Below are positions 23,511 to 34,292 of a stretch of 64,000 nt of DNA, piece by piece (positions within the stretch are counted from its first letter, which is position 1; every line of letters begins with the position of its first letter). The DNA lies in NCBI GenBank assembly GCA_959347315.1, contig OY365813.1:32244635-32308634 (forward strand), given 5' to 3'. This DNA is from Bimastos eiseni (Eukaryota; Annelida; Clitellata; Crassiclitellata; Lumbricidae). The position numbers were made by a program, and so were the translations under genes. The notes below the pieces were generated by a model. The model was not told the DNA's origin. It searched no databases and worked only from the letters and a program-made list of their open reading frames with translations.

Positions 23511-23619
23511 AATTACAAGTCGAGTATAAAAGAGTCGAGTGGTTCCCTTATCGAATCGATTTTGAAGGACATGCACTCTGGTTACATCAACAAACACACG
23601 GTTAAACGCAGAACCTTGG

Positions 23620-24293
23620 AACCGTGTTCTCATGCGGACTGAGAATGGACGACAAGGCAGTGAAAATAACGGCGGGACTCCGACTTGGAACACAGATATG
23701 CAAGCCTCACGTGTGTCCCTGTGGAGCGATGGTGACAGCAGACGAGTCACACGGACTCTCATGCAGTTTAGGCCCAGGCATAATCAGCAGACACGCTGTC
23801 CTAAACGACCTGTTAAGACGTGGCCTTACACGCGCTGGGATTCCTAACAAGAAAGAACCTCTTGGGATCTCAAGAACAGACGGGAAACGACCCGACAGAG
23901 TGACGCTCATTCCATGGCCATGAGGACCAAGCCTCGCATGGGATGCTACCGTCATCGACACCGTGGACGCCATCTTGTCTTCACGCTACGTCGGCAGAGG
24001 CAGAGGCAGCGGAGGAGCTAGCAGTGGCAAGGAAGATTTCCAAATACAGTGAGCTCATCGCAAACCACCTAGTCGTCTCTGTGGCTGTCGAAACCCTTGG
24101 CCTAATTAATGGCAACGGCCTGGACCTCATTCAAGAGCTAGGTAGACGATCAACTCTCATCACCGATGATCCCAAAGAGTCTTCGCACCTTCACCAGCGC
24201 CTCTCAATCACAGTTCAACACTTCAACGCCGTTGCCTTCCGAGGAACTTTTGTTCAGACGGATCTTGACGAGGGAGCAGCTGCTCCAGAATAA
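23620..24293 (+). mobile_element. Truncated copy of the endonuclease LINE (copy D)
   Basis: It reads RMDDKAVKITAGLRLGTQ, the knuckle block CKPHVCPCG...HGLSC...SRH, then KEPLGISRTDGKRPDRVTLI and LAWDATVIDTV. A frameshift lies near 23960, after which AEELAVARKISKYSEL and HQRLSITVQHFNAVAF follow to a stop. The nuclease Gly after RPD is replaced by Arg and there is an in-frame TGA after PWP. A (AAT)n tract follows at 24340-24375. Confidence 0.8.
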
Positions 24294-24380
24294 CAGTGTT
24301 CCTCATTATTGACTATTTTTATTGACAAGTTCATATTTGTAATAATAATAATAATAATAATAATAAAAATAATAATAGAA

Positions 24381-24769
24381 TGCGTGTTTTAAATAGACCG
24401 TAATACGCATTTTGACGGGTGATTTTAACACAAAAAGCAATGACTCCATCATCAACTTACTAACGTCTTACCTGTCGAAATCTCGCTCGATTAGTGTTTG
24501 TCTATATGTACTGCATGTAATTTAATGACAAATGAGTTTCCCAACACGTATTTCATGAAGCAGGAGTTAAATTGTTATTAAGTGCTAAATATTATTATTA
24601 TAAGAATTTATATGTTGAAATTAAGTGGGACATAAAATATTTATTTTCTAAATGTTAAATATAAATTAAAGAAATTTTTTAACTAGATATATTAATGGAA
24701 TTAGTGGTTTGTATAAAGAAGAGCTTAGAATGGATTCTTTTTTTATCGGAATCTTCCCATAAAAGGTGG
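24381..24769. other. Non-coding gap
   Basis: AT-rich sequence between the (AAT)n tail and the 3' end of the NHL exon. It probably contains the 3' UTR of that exon on the minus strand. Confidence 0.4.
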
Positions 24770-25767
24770 CTATATCTGACTGAATGTATAGACATTAACT
24801 CCCAGCTGGAAATCTCCTGCAACGATCAATTGCTTCTGTTCTTTGTCGTAGCACAAAATCCGAGGATATTGGATTCGCGTTTCGTCCTCTTTATTTGTAG
24901 GACAAAGAATTCGATTCAGTTTGAGATCACAATCCAATAGAATCACTCTGTGATTCCTAAAGTCAGCCACAAACACCCGATCGTCTGAATCGAGCGAGAG
25001 ATATTGAGGATCATTCAGTAGCTCGGTTTCATTTGAAGGTATAAAACGACGGACAACCACCTGTCCATCGCTGCTCAACTCACTTATGCACCATCCATTG
25101 TCCTTCTTTCTCCCTCTTGAGTCCAGGTCTCCCATCTCCTCCTGTTTTTCATCCATCAATTCCTCTTTCTGTTCTTCCCTCTCCTTCCCACCTTCAACAT
25201 CATCGTCATCATCATTCTCATCATCATCGTCATCGATAGACTTTCTGCCTCTTGACTCGTGAAGGATGACGAAATTCCCGATGGATGTTTCCACGGCATG
25301 AATTGGGTCCTTAATATCTGATGGTAATGGAATCGATCGAAGAAGCTTTGCGTCTGATCCGTGTATCATCAGATTTAGCGATGGCTTCTCGAACCACAAC
25401 AATTGTCCATTGATCGACACTGACAGAAAAGTAGTCGATTCGCAGTCGATAGTCAACCATTTGATGATTTTGTGTTGGTCATCTCTTTCGATTGTTATCT
25501 TCCAGATGCAGCTCTTCGATGAGTCTAAGACGTAGAGACAATTCTCATTCTCATCGGATGCAATGTTTTGCGAAAATTTAATCTGTCCTATTTCGATATT
25601 TCCCTGAAGACGAAATGAATTTCGATCCTGGAAGACACGAATTACATTCGAAGACGTTGAAGCACAGAGAATGTAGATGCAGTTTCGCAGTTTAGTCATT
25701 CCAAAAACGATTTCATTTCTTCCAACGTCGAGTCTCTCCATGAAGTTGACGGAAATCAGACAAGTGA
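24770..25767 (-). CDS. NHL-repeat beta-propeller protein, terminal exon
   Basis: The exon opens after the acceptor TTTGTTTTTCTAG in phase 1 (VTCLISVNFMERLD) and is intact for about 331 residues to a stop at 24770. C-terminal motifs PQYLSLDSDDRVFVADFRNH, RVILLDCDLKLNRIL and RILCYDKEQKQLIVAGDF are NHL-type blades, as found in TRIM-NHL and related invertebrate proteins that bind RNA or protein partners. A strongly acidic, Glu/Asp-rich loop of about 45 residues (SIDDDDDENDDDDDVEGG) splits the propeller between blades. No RING, B-box or membrane helix is visible here, so the N-terminus lies on upstream exons not identified. Not assigned to a named gene. Confidence 0.75.
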
Positions 25768-25905
25768 CTAGAAAAACAAAGTTAATACTAATGCGCAAGT
25801 AATTACTCTTTGATTTTGTCAAAAATGTTTTATCGGCTGACTGCAAGTACATAATTATTTTTTTATAATTATTTATCGCTTTGCTGAATTAGTACTGTTT
25901 TACTT

Positions 25906-25906
25906 A

Positions 25907-25982
<76 letters not shown>

Positions 25983-27430
25983 ACGGACGATTTCTAAAGC
26001 GCCGTAACGCAGCCATGCCGCTACACGGGTTTTTTTACAATGACACAATCAGCAAACTAACACGAAAAAGCCGTACTATAACCATAACTACATCAGTTCA
26101 ACAGGGATAGCCTATGCCTTCCTGAACATATGCCTTCTTGAACAAGTGAGATTTGAGTCGTGCCTATAGGCTAAAGATCTCAATCGATGCTGCAAAACGC
26201 ACTTCAGGCGGAGGCTATTACAGCAGCGCGGGGCGGCAACAGAGGAAGGCGCGATCACCGAATTTGGTCTTGGTCTTGGGGACAAGAAGGTCTCCCCGCG
26301 CAGCTCCACGCAGCTGGAGACCAACTGAACATGACAATGTTGGCCTGCAGAAATCTGCAATGTATCCTGGCACGACACAATGGAGCGCTTTGTATACGAG
26401 TAGACATAGTTTGAACTCCACACGCTGTGGTATGGGCACCCAATGAAGCGTGTCGCGCAGAAGGAGCGTCACGTGGTCAAAGCGTCGTCGTCCGAAGAGT
26501 AGCCTCGCTGAAGCGTTCAGAACGGACTGTAGGCTGTCTAATGTACATTTCTGTGCTCCTGCACGAGACTATTGCAGTAGTCTACCCTGGACAACACGAA
26601 ACTAGCGACAAAACAGACCGAGCAGCATCGAAGGGCAACGACTTCAGGCAGGGTTTGATGAGACGCAGCTGGCGGAAGCATCTGCCGGCGGTTGTGGCAA
26701 CATGTAGTTTCATCGACAGATCAGACTGTAACATTATGCCCAGATCAAGGACGGACTCCAGCGGTGTTAGAACAGCCTCTAGTACATGCAGAGGAGAGAG
26801 ATTGAGTCTACTGCATCGGTCGTGAGTCGCGCAGCGCAGAAGTCCATTCTTGGTGGGATTTGGACTGAGTCGGTTTGAAGCCATCCACGCAGAGAACCTC
26901 TCAATCGTAAAGACCATGAGCCTACGTGAGCTTTCGACCTCGGACGGACGGTCGCTGGTGTAGAGCTGGGAGTCATCGGCATAGAAATGAGACGATACAC
27001 CCAGGTCAGCAGCACAGAGTAGAAACAATAAGGGTCAACGGACTGACCCCTGAGGTACTCAGAAAGCAAGTGGATGGTGACGTTGCCATTGAAGTGAACC
27101 GACTGTATCCTTCCGTTCAAGTAGGAGCGGAACCATGTTAGTGCCACAGACCCGACGCCGAAGGTCCTCGACAGCCGCTCTAAGCGATATGTTGTGGTCT
27201 AAAGCCGTGGATAAATCGAGTAGGTCAAGGATCGCGTGATCACCAGTATCGACCGACTCGATAAGATCAGTGAAACTTTTAGTAGCGCCGTCTCAGTAGA
27301 ATGAAGCCTTCTGTAGGCTGATTGATGATGAGGGAAAAGATCCGAGGATGTTAAGTAGTCGGTGAGCTGTCTGCAGACGATACGCTCGAATAGCTTCGAC
27401 AGGGTAGCCAGGCTGGACTTGTCGGTCAGT
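25906..27430 (-). mobile_element. L2/CR1-like LINE with RT, (AAT)n-tailed, degenerate
   Basis: Pieces in several minus-strand frames read, from upstream to downstream: LATLSKLFERIVCRQL, HHQSAYRRLHSTETALL, then HFYADDSQLYTSDRP (RT motif C, FYADD at about 26972-26986), NRLSPNPTKNGLL, LQSDLSMKLHVATT and LHWVPIPQRVEFKLCLLVY. This order is the RT and C-terminal region of an L2/CR1/Rex1-type non-LTR retrotransposon. Frameshifts break it repeatedly. The 3' end carries the AAAGCGCCGTAACGCAGCCA motif also seen at 55045-55090 and an (AAT)n tail at 25906-25982. Confidence 0.75.
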
Positions 27431-27778
27431 ACTATATTACTTATGTAGCTAAACGCAGTCGACCTAAACTTATCTCTTATTATGACTTGACTTTCCTGTT
27501 TTTGTATTGTATTATTGTATTTTCGTTTACTGAAAAAGAAATATCGCTATTAAATCGCAGCTACTTACAGGTTCGTAATGGTATGCGCTATTCGGCAACA
27601 TTCTTTAATTGTAGGCACGTTAAAATGACAGCTCAGTTATTATAATGTAAAAAATAATACTACTAGTAAAAATAATAATAATAATAATTATTATTATTTT
27701 TATTATTATTATTATGAAGATGATGGTGACGAAGATGATGGTGTTGAGGATAATAAAACTGATAAAAATAGTAAAAGC

Positions 27779-27856
<78 letters not shown>

Positions 27857-28096
27857 GATAATACTATAATTATTACTAATGATAACGATAATAATAATAA
27901 TAATAATAGTTATAATCGTAAAAAAATAATAGATGTTTTTCTATGGCAATAGTGTATAGCCCCACTTTTCATGAAAATGTTCGAAGCAGGTACATGTCGG
28001 CTACTGCACGTTTTCCTGTCGTCTCTCCTGTTCTGTCGTGATTTTCTTTCACCATCTAAATTTTTCATTTGTTTTACATACTTTCGATTTCACAGA
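27431..28096. repeat. AT-rich stretch with long (AAT)n array
   Basis: The (AAT)n/(GAT)n array at 27660-27915 is the 5' border region of retroelement copy E. No exon was seen. Confidence 0.7.
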
Positions 28097-29035
28097 GAAT
28101 TGGAGCGATGATTACTGTGAAGAAATGATGGATGCTCGAAAAGACTCACTTCCAGCAGTGATAGAACCAGTCCCGACACAGCAGAGGAACTGGGATAGGC
28201 CTCTCATAGAATGCGACAAGATGAAGATCTGGACAGCAAGCAACGACCCTCTCAACCAGGCTAGGTTCAGAGCGCTGTCGGCTCCACACGCCGGGGACTG
28301 GCTCGGGGCCCTGCCCCTGGCCGCATGCGCCCTGGGATTGAGCAACGAGACAGTGAGGGTGGCTGCAGGATTCCGCCTCGGACTAACGCTCTGTGCACCA
28401 CATCGGTGCCAGTGCGGAGAGATTGCAGACCAGGGGGGACATCATGGACTGGTCTGCAGAAGATCCATGGGAAGGGCAGCGCGACACTCTGCTATAAACG
28501 ATATTATCTGGAGAGCCCTCTCGAAGGCAGATATTCCAAGTTCAAAGGAACCTTTGGGCCTGAGTCGTACAGACGGCAAGAGGCCAGACGGAGCCACGTT
28601 GGTCCCATAAAATAGAGGAAGATTCGTAGCATGAGACGCAACAGCCATCCCCACGTGCGCTCTGTCGTATTTGCATCTGACGTCTACAGTAACGGGTGGA
28701 GCAGCGGAGCAAGCCGCTGAACGCAAGCGAGCCAAATACTCATCACTCCCCACCACACACGAGTTCATTCCGGTGGCCATTGAATCTCTTGGCCCCATCA
28801 ACCAAACAGGACTTGAGTTTTTGCAGGATGTGGGCCGTCGAATGACGCAAGCAACGGGCGATCCCCGAGAGCCAATCTATCTATTTTTCAGCGCATATCA
28901 ATTTGCACACAACGCTTTAACGCCATGGCATTTAGGGGGTCCTTTGAGCAGCACGTTGGGGACGAGAACCATTAACGCAGTTTTTAGCTTTAGTTTTATC
29001 AAGCCTGAGGGATCTTTTCTACCTCGGGCAATAAA
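28097..29035 (+). mobile_element. Truncated copy of the endonuclease LINE (copy E)
   Basis: One long frame runs to 28610: PTQQRNWDRPLIECDKMK, NQARFRALSAPHAGDWLG, the knuckle block CAPHRCQCG...HHGLVC...AARH, and KEPLGLSRTDGKRPDGATLV, followed by a stop. After a frameshift, AAEQAAERKRAKYSSLPTT and GLEFLQDVGRRMTQATGD continue. It ends near the (AAT)n tail at 29040-29090. It is well preserved, probably a young 5'-truncated insertion. Confidence 0.8.
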
Positions 29036-29261
29036 AAAAAATAATAATAATAACAATAATAATAAATAATGATAATAATAATAATAACTTGTTACGAGCA
29101 GATATCTTGAAGGAGTGCTAAATTAGGTTTCATCGAATGTTTGATTAAGATTTCTAATTATGTTAATGTCCTGCTAATTGTCTTGCTGCCTACCACTTAA
29201 TATATTTTTTCAATCATCAATGTTTTACACCTATATGCTCATGTTGATAGTATGCTTGTGC

Positions 29262-29629
29262 TTAATGATGAATGCGTGATAAGAACTTGCCAACAGTTTT
29301 CTTCAACTGACAACTGTCAATGTTGATCACAATCGATTGAAAGAGATGAAAAGCATATGGTCGAATATCGGCAAGACCAAGTAGTACATCTGTTATGTGA
29401 TTTGATTCGTACTGCTCCTGGGTATATCCAAGTGATGCTTCTGAATGACACCAGATCCATACAATTAAAGTCTGTCTGTCGACTTGAGAGTTGAGGATTT
29501 CCACGCCTTCCTCCTTCAGTTGATTTATAAATTTGTGAGTTTGCTGTGACAACGGTTTGGTTCTGTTTCGAATGTCTTCGAGTCTGTGGCGAATTTTATT
29601 TGTTTCTAAGAACATTGTACAACTTTCAC
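29262..29629 (-). CDS. SH3/CARD adaptor gene, terminal exon: TRADD-N-like domain
   Basis: The exon opens after the acceptor ACAATCGAG, completes a split Gly codon and reads ESCTMFLETNKIRHRLEDIR. It continues with EEGVEILNSQVDRQTLIVWI, WCHSEASLGYTQEQYESNHI, and FQSIVINIDSCQLKKTVGKF before a stop at 29262-29264. The G...(V)...C.S..SL...Y.S.H pattern followed by a V.(N)ID...... block resembles the TRADD N-terminal-like domain found beside NACHT or death-fold domains in invertebrate immune proteins. The resemblance is by eye and moderate. Its position downstream of a CARD exon supports an immune-signalling role. Confidence 0.6.
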
Positions 29630-29837
29630 CTCGATTGTTAACGTCGACTTTTATTACGACTACAAGTAGTAAAAAATAAATGTCAAAACAATTTCTTAAA
29701 AGTAAATCCTATTTACCTATAAATCCTTTCCCATCCAAGATTTTGGTCTGGTTAAGTTAGGTTTATGCACAATTGATTATTTGTTCTATCGAGGTGAGAT
29801 TGTCTAGCTAACGGACAGAGTAAACAGGAAAACTTAC

Positions 29838-29900
29838 CAGGGAGAAGTTTTTGTAATAAGCAGCATTTCATGTCAGCTTCCACACTCTGCAGACAGAATT
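29838..29900 (-). CDS. SH3/CARD adaptor gene, small linker exon
   Basis: A 63-nt exon read EFCLQSVEADMKCCLLQKLL. Its acceptor GCACACCAG gives entry in phase 1, matching the CARD exon donor. Its donor CTG|GTAAGTTTT leaves phase 1, matching 29629. A stronger-looking alternative acceptor 14 bases downstream (TCTGCAG) would break the phase. An initiator ATG within it could also make this the start of a separate small gene. Confidence 0.5.
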
Positions 29901-30151
29901 CTGGTGTGCGGTGGCTTCACGCACATAAGTTTAGAGGGGACATTGCTGGTGACAGGTCTATTTGGATTCTCTTCTTGCGAAAATATGCCCGAGCCATATA
30001 CTGTTTGTGTAAGTCGTATAGACTCACTGGAAATTACTGCCGCGGCAGATATTTGAGTTATATAATCATGAAACAAAAGCTTGTCACTAGTCAAACATGA
30101 TAAATTTGTGTCATTAACCTTCTCAAAAAAGTAAAAAATTGGTCTGTTAAC

Positions 30152-30427
30152 CTCCACCGTTTTCGATAATCCTTGCCACTATCTTCTGATTGGTTCTTCG
30201 AAGACATCTGACAAAATTTGAACATTTTGTCCGGTCGAAAAATCTCACAAAGTACAAGATTTCTGCGTTCTTATCTCGGTTTGAACTTTGTCGTTGAATT
30301 AAGTGACTTTGTCTTTCCGTTATGCAGCCGAGAGACAACAGCGAAGCAATGAACTCCTCATTCGGTTGAATAGATTCTAGGAGATAATTTCGGTTGTTGC
30401 GAATGATTGCAGGTTTCTTCATAGTTT
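30152..30427 (-). CDS. SH3/CARD adaptor gene: CARD exon
   Basis: The exon enters in phase 1 after TTTCTATACAG and reads MKKPAIIRNNRNYLLESIQ, then FIASLLSLGCITERQSHLI, RDKNAEILYFVRFFD and CSNFVRCLRRTNQKIVARII. The LL..G.(I)T.....I.......RNAE.L...(R).......F..CL..T.Q..(V)A..I order is that of a caspase-recruitment domain. CARDs pair with each other to nucleate death-fold signalling complexes. The donor GGAG|GTTAAC is usable in phase 1. If not used, a TAA at 30147 would end the protein here (ENGGG-stop), so a CARD-terminal isoform is possible. Confidence 0.75.
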
Positions 30428-30673
30428 CTGTATAGAAACCTAAAAATATCAATAATATTATTAACAGCCTTGGTGAATAATATTACCATTTTTTTATGTC
30501 ATCATCAGCGACATTATTTCTGTGCATATTAATGAAACTCTTCGGTGCCTACAGGGATATTACTTTACAAGAGGTAATTAAGCTGATATTTTTAAATAAA
30601 TGCAAAAGCCGTTCCTACCTAAGATGCAAGCCTACATGTAAGCGTGATGGCTTTAGCTTAAACAACAATCTAC

Positions 30674-30860
30674 CTTTCAACCGTTGCCAAATTATTTTCT
30701 TAAACCATCGTCTTGTTATTCGTTGAAACCAACAAAATTCGACTGAAGCCAAAGCTTTGATGACATCTTCGTTTCTCGGGAGCGATGAAGAATTCAGAAC
30801 CCAAAGCAGAAACGATTTTTGTAAGAGAATGTCCAATAACTCCAGTGGAATTTCATTCAG
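30674..30860 (-). CDS. SH3/CARD adaptor gene: second F-box-like exon
   Basis: The exon (187 nt) opens after AAATTTTCAG in phase 0 and reads LNEIPLELLDILLQKSFLLW, then LPRNEDVIKALASVEFCWF and TRRWFKKIIWQRLK. It exits through G|GTAGATTG in phase 1 into the CARD exon. The LP.ELL..I..... start and the later L......W.......FK block resemble an F-box with a loop insertion. It has exactly the same length and phases as the exon at 34106-34292, so the two arose by duplication. A true F-box would recruit a Skp1-Cullin ligase. That is not proven here. Confidence 0.6.
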
Positions 30861-31331
30861 CTGAAAATTTCAAAGAAAATTACTAATTTTTTTACAAACA
30901 ACTAACAACAGTCATCAAAATTTTTATTATCATTTCTCTCATCGGATAATAAGTGATGTGACTTACACATCATTCAGAATATTGTTAAGTATTGAGCCCA
31001 ATCATCGTTTATATCTCTCTGGCTACAGACTGACTGACCGTCAGTTTCACTGACGTCATGGTTCATTCTCTTTTTTAAATGCTATCTCACTCTCTTGACG
31101 ATCAAATTATATTTTCATAGCTAACTACTTTGAAAAATGCATGAGCTTCAACGGCACCCAGACAAAAGAGCGTCCGACAAAAGAGCGCCGACAAAAGAGC
31201 GCTGACAATATAGCACCCAGGCAATTTGAAATAGAAGCGGGACCAATTAAAAGAATTTTTGCATAAATGGAAGTTGGATTAAAGACATGAATCTTGTTTA
31301 ATAAGAAACTGGAGCGATGAAAGAAATGCCA

Positions 31332-31625
31332 TTAAAATAAAGGCTGGAGCGATTTAAAGAATTCCGTTAGAAGGGGCACTGGATTTAAATAAAAAGAATC
31401 ATGCTTAATGGAAGCTGGATTGATGAAAGGAATCGTGCAGTCCAGCTTGGAATTACGCCACAGAACCGACAGACAAACAAACAGACGCATAGACAGACAG
31501 AACAAATATACGGACAGACAGAGAGACACACACAAACAGACAGACACACATACAGACAGACAGACAGATAGACAAACGGACAGAAAAACAGACAGGCAGT
31601 TCGACCTATATGCTGACATTCTGCG
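31332..31625. repeat. (GACA)n tetranucleotide array and flanking LINE-like phrases
   Basis: GACA units at 31465-31600. The preceding AAGCTGGATTGATGAAAGGA-type phrases recur at 46925-47045. Confidence 0.8.
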
Positions 31626-32428
31626 CTTCTACGTTATTTATTAAATTTTAAAATTAAATTGATTTTCGTGATGATGATCCTTGCAACCGTTATTTGTTAT
31701 GAACTGTTAGGTTAAATGGCTTCACAATCCTACCGTTGTCTTCGTAGGTTGTGGATCCTTTTCTGTTTAAAGAGAAATGCAGGACTTCGTTATTCTAAAT
31801 GTAGCCTAGCTATCTTGTTATGTGCATGGTGGCTCAATAAAAATAACACACATAAATAAATGCAAGCTTTCTGTAACCAAGAAGTCTATCAAATATACAC
31901 TATTTCCGGAGATTTGAGCCCTAAGTAGGGCCTAATATATGGCCTATTGCGATATTATTCTGTGCTATAATTAAGACGCATAATTAATGCTTAGATTTGC
32001 GTACATCCGTCAATTGACATTTGGTTTTTCAAACCTGTCAGTTGGACTTCGATAAATTTCTATGACGGAATATTATTTTGATCAAGCGTTCACATGAAGC
32101 GGTTGTTGATTGATGCGTTTTACATAAGAAAAACGATAGGGTCTACTACAAAAGCAAATGAATAATACTAATTTCATACGTTTTAAATGTAATTCGGAAA
32201 CGTACTACTGCACTAAGTACTCGATCCAAGCACATTCATGTGCTCAGAGTCAGCATCACGATTCTCAACTTTCAAAACGTCGAATCTGAGTCAATAGGCA
32301 GCTTGGATAGTAACTGCAAATTGAAAAAAATGGATTAAATTTGTGAAGCCATAAAATATTGATTTATCGTTAACCAAGGATTCGCTCAACTTTCGAATAT
32401 AAATCAGCAGCACCTATTTTGCACTCAC

Positions 32429-32508
32429 CAACTACGACACGATTTCTTGGTATGAATCCAACCATCCTGCTTGCCAAATGCCTCACCTCCCACCATCCGA
32501 CGATGTCA
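32429..32508 (-). CDS. SH3/CARD adaptor gene: SH3 domain 3, second half
   Basis: After TTTCCTTATAG the exon completes a split Gly codon and reads DIVGWWEVRHLASRMVGFIP, then RNRVVV. WW...(H)L.....GFIP.N.V is the second half of an SH3 domain, with the Trp pair, the Pro and the Asn of the ligand groove all present. The donor G|GTGAGTG leaves phase 1. The next F-box-like exon needs phase 0, so one short linker exon has been missed or splicing differs. Confidence 0.75.
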
Positions 32509-33226
32509 CTATAAGGAAACATTTAAAATTGTTAGCAAAACGTTTCAATTGGTAACACTTTTGCTTTTTAATAGACAACGAGAAATAAATTTCACTTTTT
32601 GCAGTTGGGTGCTTCCGAAATGCGCTCTACAAAAATCCAAATACATTCGTGTGCCTTCCATGACGTAACACTGGCAATGTAATGTGTAATAATAAAAAAA
32701 ACGAGTTGCCCGTTTTCCACCAAGAATCTTCTTATTTATATATTTAAAATAATGAGTTTTAAATAGCGTCATCCTCATAGACTTGAAGAATATTTCGGAC
32801 AATATTCAATTCACTAAATCAACAGTCTGTCTCCACATCACTGTATATTTAATTCAACGTTCTCAATTACAGTGTGAAGATTGTGGAGTTTGGAGGTATA
32901 ACGGAAAACAACATGAGGACGGTCACGTAGGCAATGGCTAGACGACATCGAAAAATGGCGCGAGAGGAGATTTTAAGTGTTGGCGAGAAAGGCGCAAGAC
33001 CAGAATACTTGGAGAAGAAATGTCGATGTTGCATTTTACACCGACGAGTAATGAGTCCAAGGAATGATGGATGGATGGATGGATCTCAATTACACAAGCC
33101 TGTCGATACATACGCCTAGTGCATTAACATTTGACATCATTTTCTGTATTTGTTGTCTTTTAGAGACAAACTAGGATTCTGTTTTGCATGAATCGACTAA
33201 TTTTCTATTCAGTAAAATATAGTTAC

Positions 33227-33449
33227 CCGATCTTTGAACGACGAATGGTTCTCATAATGTCTCCTCTTTCAAAAGGAATTGCATCAACATAAGGATACAT
33301 TTCGTCGTTGTCTAAGTTGTCGAGATCGTCGGAATCACTCAGAGAAAGCGCCAGTCCTTTCTTCTTTAGAATATCTCTGAGTTCTATTCTTTCGATGTGT
33401 CTCATCTGTTTCGGGTAAAAGTCTTGAACTGCGCGCAACTTTAGCTCGT
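33227..33449 (-). CDS. SH3/CARD adaptor gene: SH3 domain 3, first half with insertion
   Basis: The exon enters in phase 1 (matching F-box-like exon 1) and reads DELKLRAVQDFYPKQMRHIE, then an acidic stretch LSDSDDLDNLDNDEMYPYVD, and AIPFERGDIMRTIRRSKI. The A..DF.P ... F.RGD.(M) order is an SH3 first half (ALYDF ... L.F..GD.I). An insertion of about 40 residues lies in the RT loop, the loop that contacts proline-rich peptides, so binding may be altered. The donor GG|GTAACT leaves phase 2 and joins exactly to 32508. Confidence 0.75.
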
Positions 33450-34105
33450 CTGAATTAATAATAACGAAAGAAACATCTTGATAAATTATACACTAAATAT
33501 AGTGCTCCTAATGTGTTTAGCAGTTAGTCTAACTTGCAGATGAAATGAGGAGACTGATCTTTTACTGCACTTAGTCCTACAGACTTTCCGCCGCCTTTTA
33601 ACAAACATACTAAAACAAAGTTAAAGTTGAACTTCAACGCATTCGATGATTTTCTTCCGAGATTTGTTTGCATAAGTTATTTATTTAGATATTCATAGAT
33701 AATATGAATCCATGAATTAAAACGTATTACAACTATGCGCAGTTACATCTAGGGGTGCTAATTTCTACTGTACTGGTTCCTCTATTTCTCTACACTATGA
33801 AAAAGCAGTGTACGACCAGATCTAATCAGGTGAGTAGGCTTACTGTTGACAAGATTTGTGCTATACGAGCTTATAAATAATATTTAAATGCTCCGTGCTG
33901 CTTAAATCGTGTAGACCTACTTGAAGTTCAGACACATAATTCGATGCATAAAATTTGTGTAAAAGCACGCACCAAAAATAGAAACTAAAGAAATTGCATT
34001 GGATTGCAACAAAAACGTTACCCTACTTATCGCATTTCTTTATTGACAATAATCCGTGTTCTAATGACTCTAAACTCTACAGAACGACAAGAGATGACAA
34101 CCTAC

Positions 34106-34292
34106 CTTCCAACGGCTGCCGAATTAGTTTCTTAAATCTAGTTTTTCTTGTTGCTTTAAACCAAAAGTAGCCAGTTAATGCCAAAGATTTGATAAAATCT
34201 TCGTCTCTTTGTGTTAGAGATGAATTCGCTCTCCAGTGCAAGAACGACTTTTCAACGATGACGACCAACAACTCCAGTGGAAGTTCATTCAG
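34106..34292 (-). CDS. SH3/CARD adaptor gene: first F-box-like exon
   Basis: A 187-nt exon after AATTGTTTTCAG reads LNELPLELLVVIVEKSFLHW, then TQRDEDFIKSLALTGYFWF and TRKTRFKKLIRQPLE. It exits at G|GTAGGTTG in phase 1 into SH3 domain 3. It aligns along its whole length with 30674-30860 (LNE.PLELL..(I)...SFL.W..NSS...R.ED.IK.LA......WF....TR..FKK.I.Q.L). The family call F-box-like rests on the LP.ELL start and length and is moderate. Confidence 0.6.

Noticed and set aside
31332..31644. Frames rich in VCLSV or TDRQTD
   Set aside because: They are translations of the GACA repeat.
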